Source of the DNA: Planctomycetota bacterium
GTDB taxonomy: Bacteria > Planctomycetota > UBA1135 > JACQFD01
Direction of reading: 5' to 3'
DNA: 64,000 nt
Assembly: GCA_016792805.1 (NCBI GenBank)
Contig: JAEUHX010000058.1
Location: 1 to 64,000 of the forward strand
Numbering within the stretch: position 1 is the first letter of the stretch; every line of letters starts with the position of its first letter. Under the pieces are notes generated by a model that was given only the letters and a program-made list of their open reading frames with translations, was not told where the DNA came from and ran no database searches. Positions 37,181-45,669 of the stretch are shown in pieces. A program made the translations under genes and the position numbers.

Positions 37181-39268
37181 TCAATCCGTCTGCGGCTTGC
37201 GGGAAATATTGAACAGCACAAGGCCCATGATCACAAATGCGCCGACGCCGAGGAGGCTGTAGCCGCCGTCACCCATCGACTCCACGAGCTTGTGCTCCAC
37301 GCTGAAGTTGCCGATCCACGCCGCGATTCCGTCGTTGGCCTGGAGCGCGGCCACCAACACGCCGGCCAGCGCGCCGCCGGCCACGAGCCCCGTCGAGAAG
37401 AGGCTTCCCGGCCCGAGCTCATCTTCGCCATGTCCGTGCCCACCGGCGCCCTTCTTGCCGAGCGACCAGTCGCTCGCGCCCTTGATGAGACCTCCCACAA
37501 AAATCGGGAGCGTCGTCGAGAGCGGCAGATAGGCGCCGACAGCGAACGACAGCGGGCTGATGCCGCAGAGCTGCATCGTGACCGCCAGGAACACGCCGAC
37601 CAGCACGAACGGCCAGTCGAGGTTTTGCGCGAGAAGCCCCTTGATGAGCGTCGCCATGAGCGTCGCCTGCGGCGCATTGAACTTCTCGCCGATCGCGTGC
37701 TGCACCGTGCCGTCGGGGAGCGTCTGCGGGCTGTCGAGGATGTTGATCGTCACGCCGATCACCGCCGCCGCCGCCACTGCGCCGATCATGAGGCCGATCT
37801 GTTGATACTTGGGCGTCGCGCCAACGAGGTAACCCGTCTTCAGGTCCTGGCTCGTCGCGCCGGCATTCGCCGCCGCAATGCACACCATGCCGCCCACGCA
37901 GAGCGCCATCGGTTGATACACATCGTCGGTCCAGCCGAGCCCGACGAAGATGAGGCAGGTGCCCATCAGCGTCGCGATCGTCATACCCGAGATCGGATTG
38001 CTGCTCGACCCGATGATGCCGACGATGCGGGAAGCGACCGTCACGAAGAAGAACCCGAACACTACAATCAAGATTCCGAGCAGGATCTTGCCCATAAAGG
38101 TGCCGGGGATGAACGGCAGGAAGGCAAGAATGGCGACGAGCGCGATGCTGCCGAACAGCACAATCGAAATCGGCAGGTCGCGCTCCGTGCGGCGCGTCGC
38201 GTCGGCGCCGGTGCCGCCCGATCCGATGGAGGCGAGGCTCCCGCGGAAGCTCGAGACGATTGTGGGGATCGTCTTGATCAGTGTAATAAATCCGCCCGCG
38301 GCGACGGCGCCCGCGCCGATCTGCCGCACATAGGCGCGATAGACGGCCGTATTGAGCGCCGCGAACTCATGCTTCACCGGATCCCAACCATACTTTCCGG
38401 CGAGCGCCACATCTTTGAGCTCGCCGAGCTTCACCAATTGTGCAGCGATCGCGTCCTGCGGAACGAGCGCCGCCAGCAGCGGGATGAGGCCGAGCCAGGC
38501 GAGCACGCCGCCCGCCACCAGCACGCCTGCGATCTTCGGCCCGATGATGTAGCCAACCCCCATGTATTCGGGCGTGATGTCGGCGCTGATCGTCGCGGCC
38601 GGGAACGCGCGGCTCTTCATCGGCGTCACATACGTGACCGTTTCGCGCACCACGACGAAGATCTTCTGCAGCAAGGCATACACAAATGCGAACCCGAGCC
38701 CGAGGTAGGCGGTCTTCGCGAGGTTGCCTCCCTTCTCGCCGGCGATGAGCACCGACGCGCAGGCCGTTCCCTCGGGATACGGCAGCACGCCGTGCTCCTT
38801 CACGATCAGCGCGCGCCGCAGCGGCACCATCATCAGCACGCCGAGCATTCCACCGAGGAGCGCGAGCGTAAAGATCGTGCCGTAGCTGAAGTAGCCGGCG
38901 CCGACGCTCACGCCTCCCTGCCCCTTCGCGAGGAACAGGAACCCCGGAAGAGTGAAGACGACGCCCGCCGCGATGCTTTCGCCAGCCGAGCCGATCGTCT
39001 GCACGATGTTGTTCTCGAGGATCGTCGAGCCGCCGAGCTTCTTCAGCAGCGAGATCGAGAGCACCGCGATCGGGATCGACGCGGACACCGTAAGTCCGGC
39101 CTTCAGGGCGAGATAAACGGTGGAGGCGCCGAAGATCAGGCCGAAGAGGACGCCAATGGCGATCGACTTGACCGTGAATTCAGCGCGCGTGTCGGCGTCG
39201 GAAACGTACGGTTGGAACTCCTTGGCCGGCGTCGACGGCGGCGGAGTCGGCGGAGCTGCGTGACCCAC
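37181..39268 (-). CDS. OPT-family oligopeptide transporter, first copy
   Basis: The 695-aa paralog of the downstream OPT gene shares VYLALKAGLTVSASIPIAVL, QTIGSAGESIAAGVVFTLPG, KEHGVLPYPEGTACASVL and NAGATSQDLKTGYLVGATP. I take the GTG at 39268 (GHAAPPTPPPSTPAKEFQPY follows), with GAGGT upstream; the frame is open to 39460 but the extra residues are arginine-rich and improbable. A histidine-rich loop (GHGHGEDE) near the C-terminus could bind metal. Confidence 0.91.
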   Translation of the reverse strand: MGHAAPPTPPPSTPAKEFQPYVSDADTRAEFTVKSIAIGVLFGLIFGASTVYLALKAGLTVSASIPIAVLSISLLKKLGGSTILENNIVQTIGSAGESIAAGVVFTLPGFLFLAKGQGGVSVGAGYFSYGTIFTLALLGGMLGVLMMVPLRRALIVKEHGVLPYPEGTACASVLIAGEKGGNLAKTAYLGLGFAFVYALLQKIFVVVRETVTYVTPMKSRAFPAATISADITPEYMGVGYIIGPKIAGVLVAGGVLAWLGLIPLLAALVPQDAIAAQLVKLGELKDVALAGKYGWDPVKHEFAALNTAVYRAYVRQIGAGAVAAGGFITLIKTIPTIVSSFRGSLASIGSGGTGADATRRTERDLPISIVLFGSIALVAILAFLPFIPGTFMGKILLGILIVVFGFFFVTVASRIVGIIGSSSNPISGMTIATLMGTCLIFVGLGWTDDVYQPMALCVGGMVCIAAANAGATSQDLKTGYLVGATPKYQQIGLMIGAVAAAAVIGVTINILDSPQTLPDGTVQHAIGEKFNAPQATLMATLIKGLLAQNLDWPFVLVGVFLAVTMQLCGISPLSFAVGAYLPLSTTLPIFVGGLIKGASDWSLGKKGAGGHGHGEDELGPGSLFSTGLVAGGALAGVLVAALQANDGIAAWIGNFSVEHKLVESMGDGGYSLLGVGAFVIMGLVLFNISRKPQTD

Positions 39269-39452
39269 AGGGACCTCAGCGCAGAAATGGGATCGAGGCG
39301 GAATCGCCGCAGGCGACGGGCGCTGCGGCGGAATCGAACGGCAGACCGCGGCGCTACGCGCCCCGGCGCGGCGGGATCCTAGCAGCCGACGCAACGGCCC
39401 CCTGCTTCCAATCTCGGCGAAACGGACGGCCGGGTTTCCTGCTGGAGATCCG

Positions 39453-41951
39453 ATGGACACGGTTGCTCATGCCCCTGAGATTGCTCCTTTCACGATGACA
39501 CCTCTGGCACAACGCGCACTCGAAAAGATCGACGCCATTGAGGCGGAACTCCGTCGGCTGGGTCGCTGGCAAGCGACGCCGCTCGAACCGGGCGCCTACG
39601 AATTCAAGGCGGCGTTCGGCGCCGACACGATGACTTTCAGCCAGTGGCTGCAGTTCATCCTGGTGCCGCGCGTGCGCGAGATCGCAGCCGGGGGCGGGGA
39701 GTTCCCGTCGCGAAGCGCCGTGGGCGCCTACGCGCTGCGGGAGCTGGACGGCGATTACGCGGCGGCCGACCTCGTGCGCCACCTGTGCGATTTCGACGCG
39801 TTGTTCGAGGCGACGGAAGAGTTCCTTGAGCTGGAGCGGCCGGCGCCGCGGCCCGAGCCCGCGCCGAACACACAAAAAGCATCGCCGGTGAAACCACAAA
39901 AGGAGGCTGCGCCCGCGCAGGGGCTGAGCCCCGATGCCGCGAAGAAGCTGGCGGAGCTGCGGGATGTGAAGGCGCTCGCGCTCGAGGAAGAGATCCGCGA
40001 GCGGCTCGGCTGCGAAATCAAGCTCGACGTCGAATGGAACGGATTTGTGAGCATCGCCGGGAAGGATGCACTTCGCGTGTTGGAGCAGCTCGAGTCGTCC
40101 CAATGGCTCAATCTCCATTATTTATTGGATTCGATCGCGAAGTCGTGCCCGCTCGCCGACCGCGTGAAGCGCATCCGCTGGGAGCCCACCCAGGATCCGG
40201 CGAAGCGCGTGGCCTACGGTTTTTGTGACACGATCGTGCTGCACATCGATCCGCGCGATTGGGACGGATTCTTGAGCATCTCCGAACTCGAGCGGCTGCT
40301 GCCCGCGATGGTGCACGGCCTCGACGGGTCGAAAGCTCCCGTGACGACACTCACTCCGCCGCCGGAGCTTGAATTCGGTGCGGCGCTGACGCGCTACCGC
40401 GACGAGATCCTGCCGACGGAGCGCGCGCGGCTGCGCGGGCTCACCAGCGCGTCGCTCACCGTGGAGGCCACGTGGTCGACGCTCGCCGGCAACGCGGAAG
40501 CGGCGCGGTGGCTTCCCATCTGGGGGCTGCAGCGGGTGATCGGTGCGCTGGAGGCGCTTCCCGATGAGCCGGAGCTCCGCGAAGCGCTCGGGCGCGCGTT
40601 TGAGAGAATTGAACTTCGTTTCTGTGATACCCCCGAGAAGAAAGAGTGCCGAGTGGCCGACTCCGCGCTGACGCTCACGATTGCGCCGCAGCATGGCGAG
40701 AAGGGCTGCTACTACGAGCAGGAGATCCGCGAGGTGATCGAGGATGCGCTCGGGCTGCCGTGGCGCGAGCAGATCGGGAGGCTGCGCGAGAGCGCCGAAG
40801 AGTGGGAAAAGCGGCTTCAGGAGCAGCTCAAGGTTCCCGTTCGCTACGAGATCGACTGGAACGCCTTTACCACTCATACCGACCGCGGCACCATTCAGCG
40901 CGGACTCTACACCGTCGGCGAGTTCGGGATCGACGCGCTCTACTACGCCGTGAGCGGGCTCGCGGAGAAAAGTGAGGATCTGCGGCGGCAAGTGGCCGAG
41001 CGCATCCGGCTCCTTCGGCTGCGCGCCGCCGCGACTGCCGCCGCGAAGGGACTCGCCGTCGACGGCAATGCGCTCGTGCTGACGCTCTCCGTCCACAGCG
41101 ATCCGAAGGGATATTTGACACTTCAGGAGCTGACACAACGCTTGCCGCGAGCCCTCGAGCGCATGCCGGCACTGCCGCTGCCCGAGGACGAGGAGGCGAA
41201 AGCTGCCGCCGAAAGGGAGCGCCTGGCCTCGCTCGCGCGGGAGGATCGCGTTCACGTAGCGGCGGAGCCGCCCGTGGCGACTCCCGCCGAGGAAGAGCCG
41301 GCCGACGAGGAGGAACTCGACCACAACGCCGAAGGCGATTTCTACGAGGCGGTCCAGGCGATGCCCGAGGACGGCGACCGCGAAGCCTTCGATGCGTTGC
41401 GCCAAACTATCGTGGGGCAAGTGCTGCCAGGCTGCTCGGTCCAGCTCACGCAACTGTATCGACGCACAATCCCAATCGAGGTCGACTGGAGCACGATGCC
41501 GAAGAGTTCCGTGATGCTCGGCCAGTTTATTAATAATGCGCTGGCGCCGACGCTCGGCTTGATGGCGACGCTCTCCTTCGATCCCAAGGCTGGAGAGCGG
41601 CTTCGCAAGGAGCTCATCAAAGTGGTGCTCGGCACGATGGTCGGCGATCGCGTTCTCTGTGCCTTCGAGGAGGGCGTGCTCGAGCTGCGCTTCCCGATGG
41701 CGCCGCTGCCGCCCTCGCAAACGGAAGTTGGCGTGCTGGTGGCCGCCGCCAATGCAGCACTCGCCTCGAGTGGCGCTGTGCGCAAGCCGAAGGAGCCCGC
41801 GAAGACGCCGCGCGCGGAAGCGGCGAAGCGCGCCAAGCCCACCACAAAAGCGAGCACCACAAAAACGAAGAGCGCCGGGAAGCCGAAGGCGGCGGCTAAG
41901 TCGCCGCCGAAGCCCCCAACGAAGGGCGCTTCAAAGCCCAAGAAAAAGTAA
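39453..41951 (+). CDS. YqcC-like N-terminal domain, internal repeats and lysine-rich tail
   Basis: The 832-aa protein begins with a YqcC (DUF446)-like helical domain (residues ~15-105: IDAIEAELRRLGRWQ, DTMTFSQWLQFILVPRVREI). Three later segments repeat a (D/E)(V/I)(E/D)W pattern: IKLDVEWNGF near residue 195, VRYEIDWNAF near 470 and IPIEVDWSTM near 680, each followed by a helical stretch. The last ~55 residues are Lys/Ala/Pro-rich, like histone H1-type tails. YqcC proteins have no proven function. GGAG 7 nt before the ATG supports the start. Function unknown; a nucleic-acid binding role is suggested only by the basic tail. Confidence 0.8.
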   Translation: MDTVAHAPEIAPFTMTPLAQRALEKIDAIEAELRRLGRWQATPLEPGAYEFKAAFGADTMTFSQWLQFILVPRVREIAAGGGEFPSRSAVGAYALRELDGDYAAADLVRHLCDFDALFEATEEFLELERPAPRPEPAPNTQKASPVKPQKEAAPAQGLSPDAAKKLAELRDVKALALEEEIRERLGCEIKLDVEWNGFVSIAGKDALRVLEQLESSQWLNLHYLLDSIAKSCPLADRVKRIRWEPTQDPAKRVAYGFCDTIVLHIDPRDWDGFLSISELERLLPAMVHGLDGSKAPVTTLTPPPELEFGAALTRYRDEILPTERARLRGLTSASLTVEATWSTLAGNAEAARWLPIWGLQRVIGALEALPDEPELREALGRAFERIELRFCDTPEKKECRVADSALTLTIAPQHGEKGCYYEQEIREVIEDALGLPWREQIGRLRESAEEWEKRLQEQLKVPVRYEIDWNAFTTHTDRGTIQRGLYTVGEFGIDALYYAVSGLAEKSEDLRRQVAERIRLLRLRAAATAAAKGLAVDGNALVLTLSVHSDPKGYLTLQELTQRLPRALERMPALPLPEDEEAKAAAERERLASLAREDRVHVAAEPPVATPAEEEPADEEELDHNAEGDFYEAVQAMPEDGDREAFDALRQTIVGQVLPGCSVQLTQLYRRTIPIEVDWSTMPKSSVMLGQFINNALAPTLGLMATLSFDPKAGERLRKELIKVVLGTMVGDRVLCAFEEGVLELRFPMAPLPPSQTEVGVLVAAANAALASSGAVRKPKEPAKTPRAEAAKRAKPTTKASTTKTKSAGKPKAAAKSPPKPPTKGASKPKKK

Positions 41952-41971
41952 CGGTTCGAAAGATCGGTCCG

Positions 41972-43657
41972 TTACAGAGCGGCGGCCCGCCGCGAGCCGA
42001 TTGACAGCACGGAGTTCCAGCCCCCCATCCCGTCAGGCTCGCGCTCCGTGTGGAGAGGATCGTCCCACCAGCGGCCGTCGCTGAGAAGATATTTATAGGC
42101 ATAGCGCCCGGCCATCGGCCTCGGGCGCTCCAGCTCCCACACACCAGGAGCTGCTCGGTGCATCGGCACGGGTCTCCAGCCGCTCAGCGAACCGACCCAG
42201 TCGACGCCGGTGAGGCGCCGCGACGGATCAAAGAACCGATATTTGACTGTCTCAGCAGTAACCTCCGGCGAGCGCGGCGGAACGCGGTGCGGATCCACGC
42301 CGGTGAGCTCGCGAGCGAGGCGCACGGCGAGGTCGGGCTGCACGACACCCGCCCCCTGCTTCTCCTCCGGAATGTCGGGCAGCGGCCGCGCAGTCGCGCG
42401 AAGGATCCCTTTCACCTCCTCGGGAGATAGTTTGGGGTTCACTTCCAACATCTGCGCAACCACGGCGCTCACGACGGCTGCGGCGAACGAGGTGCCGTCG
42501 ACGTGCTGATGCCATGCCGTCAGGAACTTCTCGGAAGCGCGGCGCAGCGCGAGCGCGCCGCGGATCTGCTCGGGGGGAAGCTCAAGAATCTCGGCGGGAA
42601 TCTTGGTCTCACCGATTCGACGCTCGAGCACGCGAAGTAGGAGGTCGTCGGGCAGCGACTCGAGATCGAACAGAAGCTCCGCCTCTCGAGTCTGGGGCGT
42701 CCCGGGAACCATCGGCGCCGGCATCCAAATCGCAGGCGCAAGCACATCGGGCTTCTGCACTCCGTCGAGCGTGGGCCCCGAGGAGTAACCAAACAATTCT
42801 GTCTCGCCGCTGTGCGCTCGGCCGAAATCATTGACACCGCCGACAGTAATCACTTCCGGCGCGCTCGCAGGGGCGACGGGCTTGCGATCGGGGCGATTGC
42901 CGGCCGCCGCGACGAGCGTCATGCCCGCGCGCACCGCGCGCGCAGCAAGGCGGTCGAGACGGTTGCGTCTCGAGTGCATCGGATCATCGCCGCCGACCGA
43001 CAGATTCACGACTCGGATGTCGTATCGCTCCCGGTGGGCAAGGGCCCATTGAAGGCCTCGCAGAACTTGCACCTCTCCAACGCGCATCGTCCGGTCCGCA
43101 ATACGAACAAATACTAGCTGTGCGTGGGGAGCGAGTCCCGGGTATCGTCCGTTAGCCACAAATCCGCTCCCGAACCCCGCACCGGCAACCATGGTCCCAT
43201 GCCAGCTTCCGATGTAAGGTTCCGGCGGAGTCGTTCCGGTGCGCGCCTTGGAGCTGCTGCAATCGGAATAGATGACGACGCGCGAGCGCGGCCGAAGAAA
43301 CTCGGGGTGGAAGACGAAGTCGGAATCGACGACGGCAACAGTGACACCTCGCCCCGATGCCGACGGGTCGCTTCGCAGCCGTGATGCGATGGCAAGAATA
43401 TCGCCACCGCGGCCGGGAGCCGCGGGCTTGGCCGGGGAACGCTCCTCCTCCTCGCGCGCGTTCTCTTTTTGTGCCCATGCAACACATCGAAGACACGCCC
43501 CCTTGCTCCGGTGCCAGTCCGCATGCTCGCGCGAAAGCCGGTGGGCCACGCGATGCTCGACGTGATCGTGGCGCGCCAGGACGCGGCGATCGGTCGCCGC
43601 GGCACAAAGGGGACAGCGGGTCGAGCCCGGCGCCGCTGCGCCGGAGGCGTCATGCAT
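41972..43657 (-). CDS. Subtilisin-like serine protease with CBM48-like C-terminus
   Basis: The 561-aa protein has the S8 catalytic triad: Asp111 (VAVVDSDF), His153 (GSWHGTMVAG) and Ser390 (GTSFAAAVVSA), with Asn253 for the oxyanion hole. The N-terminus has two CxxC pairs (CPLC 15-18, CLRC 55-58) that may bind zinc instead of a signal peptide, so it may be cytoplasmic. The last ~90 residues (VDWVGSLSGWRPVPM to YKYLLSDGRWWDDP) resemble the CBM48/AMPK glycogen-binding fold. The ATG at 43657 shares one base with the upstream gene's stop (TGATG); a GTG at 43660 is also possible. Confidence 0.9.
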   Translation of the reverse strand: MHDASGAAAPGSTRCPLCAAATDRRVLARHDHVEHRVAHRLSREHADWHRSKGACLRCVAWAQKENAREEEERSPAKPAAPGRGGDILAIASRLRSDPSASGRGVTVAVVDSDFVFHPEFLRPRSRVVIYSDCSSSKARTGTTPPEPYIGSWHGTMVAGAGFGSGFVANGRYPGLAPHAQLVFVRIADRTMRVGEVQVLRGLQWALAHRERYDIRVVNLSVGGDDPMHSRRNRLDRLAARAVRAGMTLVAAAGNRPDRKPVAPASAPEVITVGGVNDFGRAHSGETELFGYSSGPTLDGVQKPDVLAPAIWMPAPMVPGTPQTREAELLFDLESLPDDLLLRVLERRIGETKIPAEILELPPEQIRGALALRRASEKFLTAWHQHVDGTSFAAAVVSAVVAQMLEVNPKLSPEEVKGILRATARPLPDIPEEKQGAGVVQPDLAVRLARELTGVDPHRVPPRSPEVTAETVKYRFFDPSRRLTGVDWVGSLSGWRPVPMHRAAPGVWELERPRPMAGRYAYKYLLSDGRWWDDPLHTEREPDGMGGWNSVLSIGSRRAAAL

Positions 43658-44979
43658 CACTTGGTCGAGCCCTTTTTCAATAGTTGCATCGTCCCTTGCA
43701 CAATTCCGAGCAGCTTCGCCTCATCGACCGTCTGTTTCGTGTGGTTCCACGTCGCAACGACGGCGTAGGCTGCCCCCGCGGGCGTCTCGAGCAGTACTGT
43801 AAGATTGAGCACGCCCGGCTCGGAGCCTCCTTTGAATCCCTGATAGCTGAAGGTCGCGCGGTCCGAAGGCACCCCGGGATTCACCGCCAGGATCTCCCGC
43901 GCCGCGATCCCCGCCTCGCTGCGCGAGTGATCGCGCAGCCACGCCATGACGAGCGCCATCTCGCGCGCGGAGGCGAACCACTCGATCGAGCTGACGGCGA
44001 TCGGCTTGGGCCCGAACTCGCTCATATCGATCTCGGCGCGCTTCAGCGGCGTGATCTCTTTCTGTAGGATCTCGCGTCGCTTGGCGGCATCGGCCTCACG
44101 GTAGCTCTTGCGCACCGCAGCCAGCCCTCTCGATTTCAACTTAAACATCTCGAGCGTGCTGAGAAGCGGCAGCGTCTTCTCCGTGGAGCCCACGCCCATC
44201 CTCGGCAGCATCGACTCGACGCGCTCGCGCCCGAGCTCAAAGAGCAGGTGGTCCGTCGCCGTGTTGTCACTAATCGAAATCATCTGTGTGGCGAGCGTGT
44301 GGAGCGTCACCGGGGAGCCGACCGGCCACTGGTGCAGCACTCCCGACGGGAGCGATTTCCACTCGTCACGGATTCGTACGACGTCGCTCCACTTGCGCTT
44401 TCCCTGTTCGATCTCCTCGACGAGAGCGCCGAGGATGAAGAGCTTGAACGCCGAGCCGAGCGCAAGCTGAAGCTCGGGCTCATGGCTCGCGAGAAGCTTC
44501 ATCTCTCGCTGCTGGGGGCTCGGAAGCTCGGCCACGACAAAGGAGACCTCGCCGGGGAGTTCCTCGATCTGTGAAACCACATCTTCGAACGACTTTACTT
44601 TTGCGCGCGGCGGCGCGAAATAGAGCTCGACGACGCGGTGCGGCTCAAAGCCTGCCACCGACAGCTTGACCGTGTATTCGAGTCCCTTCTCGCAGGAGAA
44701 CTCAAAGACGCCCGAATGCTCGCTCAGCGATTGGGACTTCCGCGTCTCGACGACGCGGCCGCACGCCTGAAAGAGCTGCGCACAGATCTGCTGGAGTTGT
44801 GCCTTCGGAACGGCCTTCAGGAACTCCGGCTCGAAGGTGCCCTCGAACCCATCGGGATTGGCGCACACCATGGCAGCGATCTCGGCGAGCCGCTTTTCAA
44901 GGGGCGACACCTGTGTCGCCACCCGTTCCGTTGACAGGAGTGCGACGAGAAGAGAGGCAAATGCGGTGGCTTTCAGCAT
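43657..44979 (-). CDS. Exported serine beta-lactamase-like hydrolase
   Basis: The 440-aa protein has an N-terminal signal region (MLKATAFASLLVALL), a ~110-residue extra domain, then a class A beta-lactamase fold with SxxK at residues 176-179 (SAFK), SDN at 237-239, and FKGGSEPG as the KTG-equivalent. It could be a beta-lactamase, a D-alanine carboxypeptidase relative or an esterase; an Glu-166-type residue is not identified, so resistance should not be assumed. Its stop overlaps the start of the subtilase gene. Confidence 0.87.
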   Translation of the reverse strand: MLKATAFASLLVALLSTERVATQVSPLEKRLAEIAAMVCANPDGFEGTFEPEFLKAVPKAQLQQICAQLFQACGRVVETRKSQSLSEHSGVFEFSCEKGLEYTVKLSVAGFEPHRVVELYFAPPRAKVKSFEDVVSQIEELPGEVSFVVAELPSPQQREMKLLASHEPELQLALGSAFKLFILGALVEEIEQGKRKWSDVVRIRDEWKSLPSGVLHQWPVGSPVTLHTLATQMISISDNTATDHLLFELGRERVESMLPRMGVGSTEKTLPLLSTLEMFKLKSRGLAAVRKSYREADAAKRREILQKEITPLKRAEIDMSEFGPKPIAVSSIEWFASAREMALVMAWLRDHSRSEAGIAAREILAVNPGVPSDRATFSYQGFKGGSEPGVLNLTVLLETPAGAAYAVVATWNHTKQTVDEAKLLGIVQGTMQLLKKGSTK

Positions 44980-45043
44980 GGTGCGTGGAGCGGCGCCGTT
45001 CGACTCGGCGCGGCGCTGCCTTTGGGGCATCATAGGCAGCGAC

Positions 45044-45640
45044 GTGGCGATCCCCTCCGACAAGCCCGACGATCGGGAGCCGCTCCTCCAGCGCGCGAGC
45101 GAGGGCGACGCCGTCGCCATGGACCGGCTACTGGAGCGCTATCTGCCGGACCTCGAGCGCTATGTGCGCCGCCATGCGGGGCCGCTGTTTGGGCCGCGGG
45201 AGTCGGCGGCCGATCTCGTCCAGTCGGCCTGCCGGGAGGTTCTCCAGCATGCCGAGCGATTCCGCTATGACGGCGAAGAGCGCTTTCGCCGGTGGCTCTT
45301 CGCGACGGCGCTTCGGAAGATTCCAAGATCGCCATCGATTCCATCGCGCGGAGCGCCGAGACATCCGCCTCGAGCAGCGCAGCCCGCAAACTCCTCCCGA
45401 AGCGAAGAGCGATCTCTCGCGACGCCGAGCGGCGACGCCGCGATGCGCGAGGAGATCGAGCGGATCGGGCGGATTTTTGCATCCTTGCCGGACCGGTATC
45501 GAGAAGTGATTGCGCTTGCACAAATCGAGAATCTGCCGAGCTCCGAAGTCGGGCGCCGCATGGGGCTCACGGATGCCAACGCGCGCATGCTTCTGTCGCG
45601 CGCGCTCGCGCGCCTGCTCCGCGAGTCGCAGGGGACGTAG
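45044..45640 (+). CDS. ECF sigma factor, probably frameshifted in the linker
   Basis: The 198-aa frame has region 2 (LERYLPDLERYVRRHAGP, SAADLVQSACREVLQHAERF, FRRWLFATALRKI) and region 4 (RIFASLPDRYREVIALAQIE, NARMLLSRALARLL). Right after LRKI the expected DRHRFHRAERRDIRLEQ appears in another frame, and the original frame resumes before REEIERI. Two compensating indels near 45318 and 45400 would explain this; otherwise the linker has an unusual proline/arginine sequence. I start at the GTG at 45044 with AGG 9 nt upstream. It is divergent from the beta-lactamase-like gene by 64 bp. Confidence 0.8.
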   Translation: MAIPSDKPDDREPLLQRASEGDAVAMDRLLERYLPDLERYVRRHAGPLFGPRESAADLVQSACREVLQHAERFRYDGEERFRRWLFATALRKIPRSPSIPSRGAPRHPPRAAQPANSSRSEERSLATPSGDAAMREEIERIGRIFASLPDRYREVIALAQIENLPSSEVGRRMGLTDANARMLLSRALARLLRESQGT

Positions 45641-45669
45641 AGCCGCTCAGCCGGCGCACCGCGAGGAAG

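Noticed and set aside
37145..39382. Long plus-strand frame opposite the OPT transporter
   Set aside because: His/Arg/Asp-rich low-complexity shadow of the minus-strand gene, with no motif.
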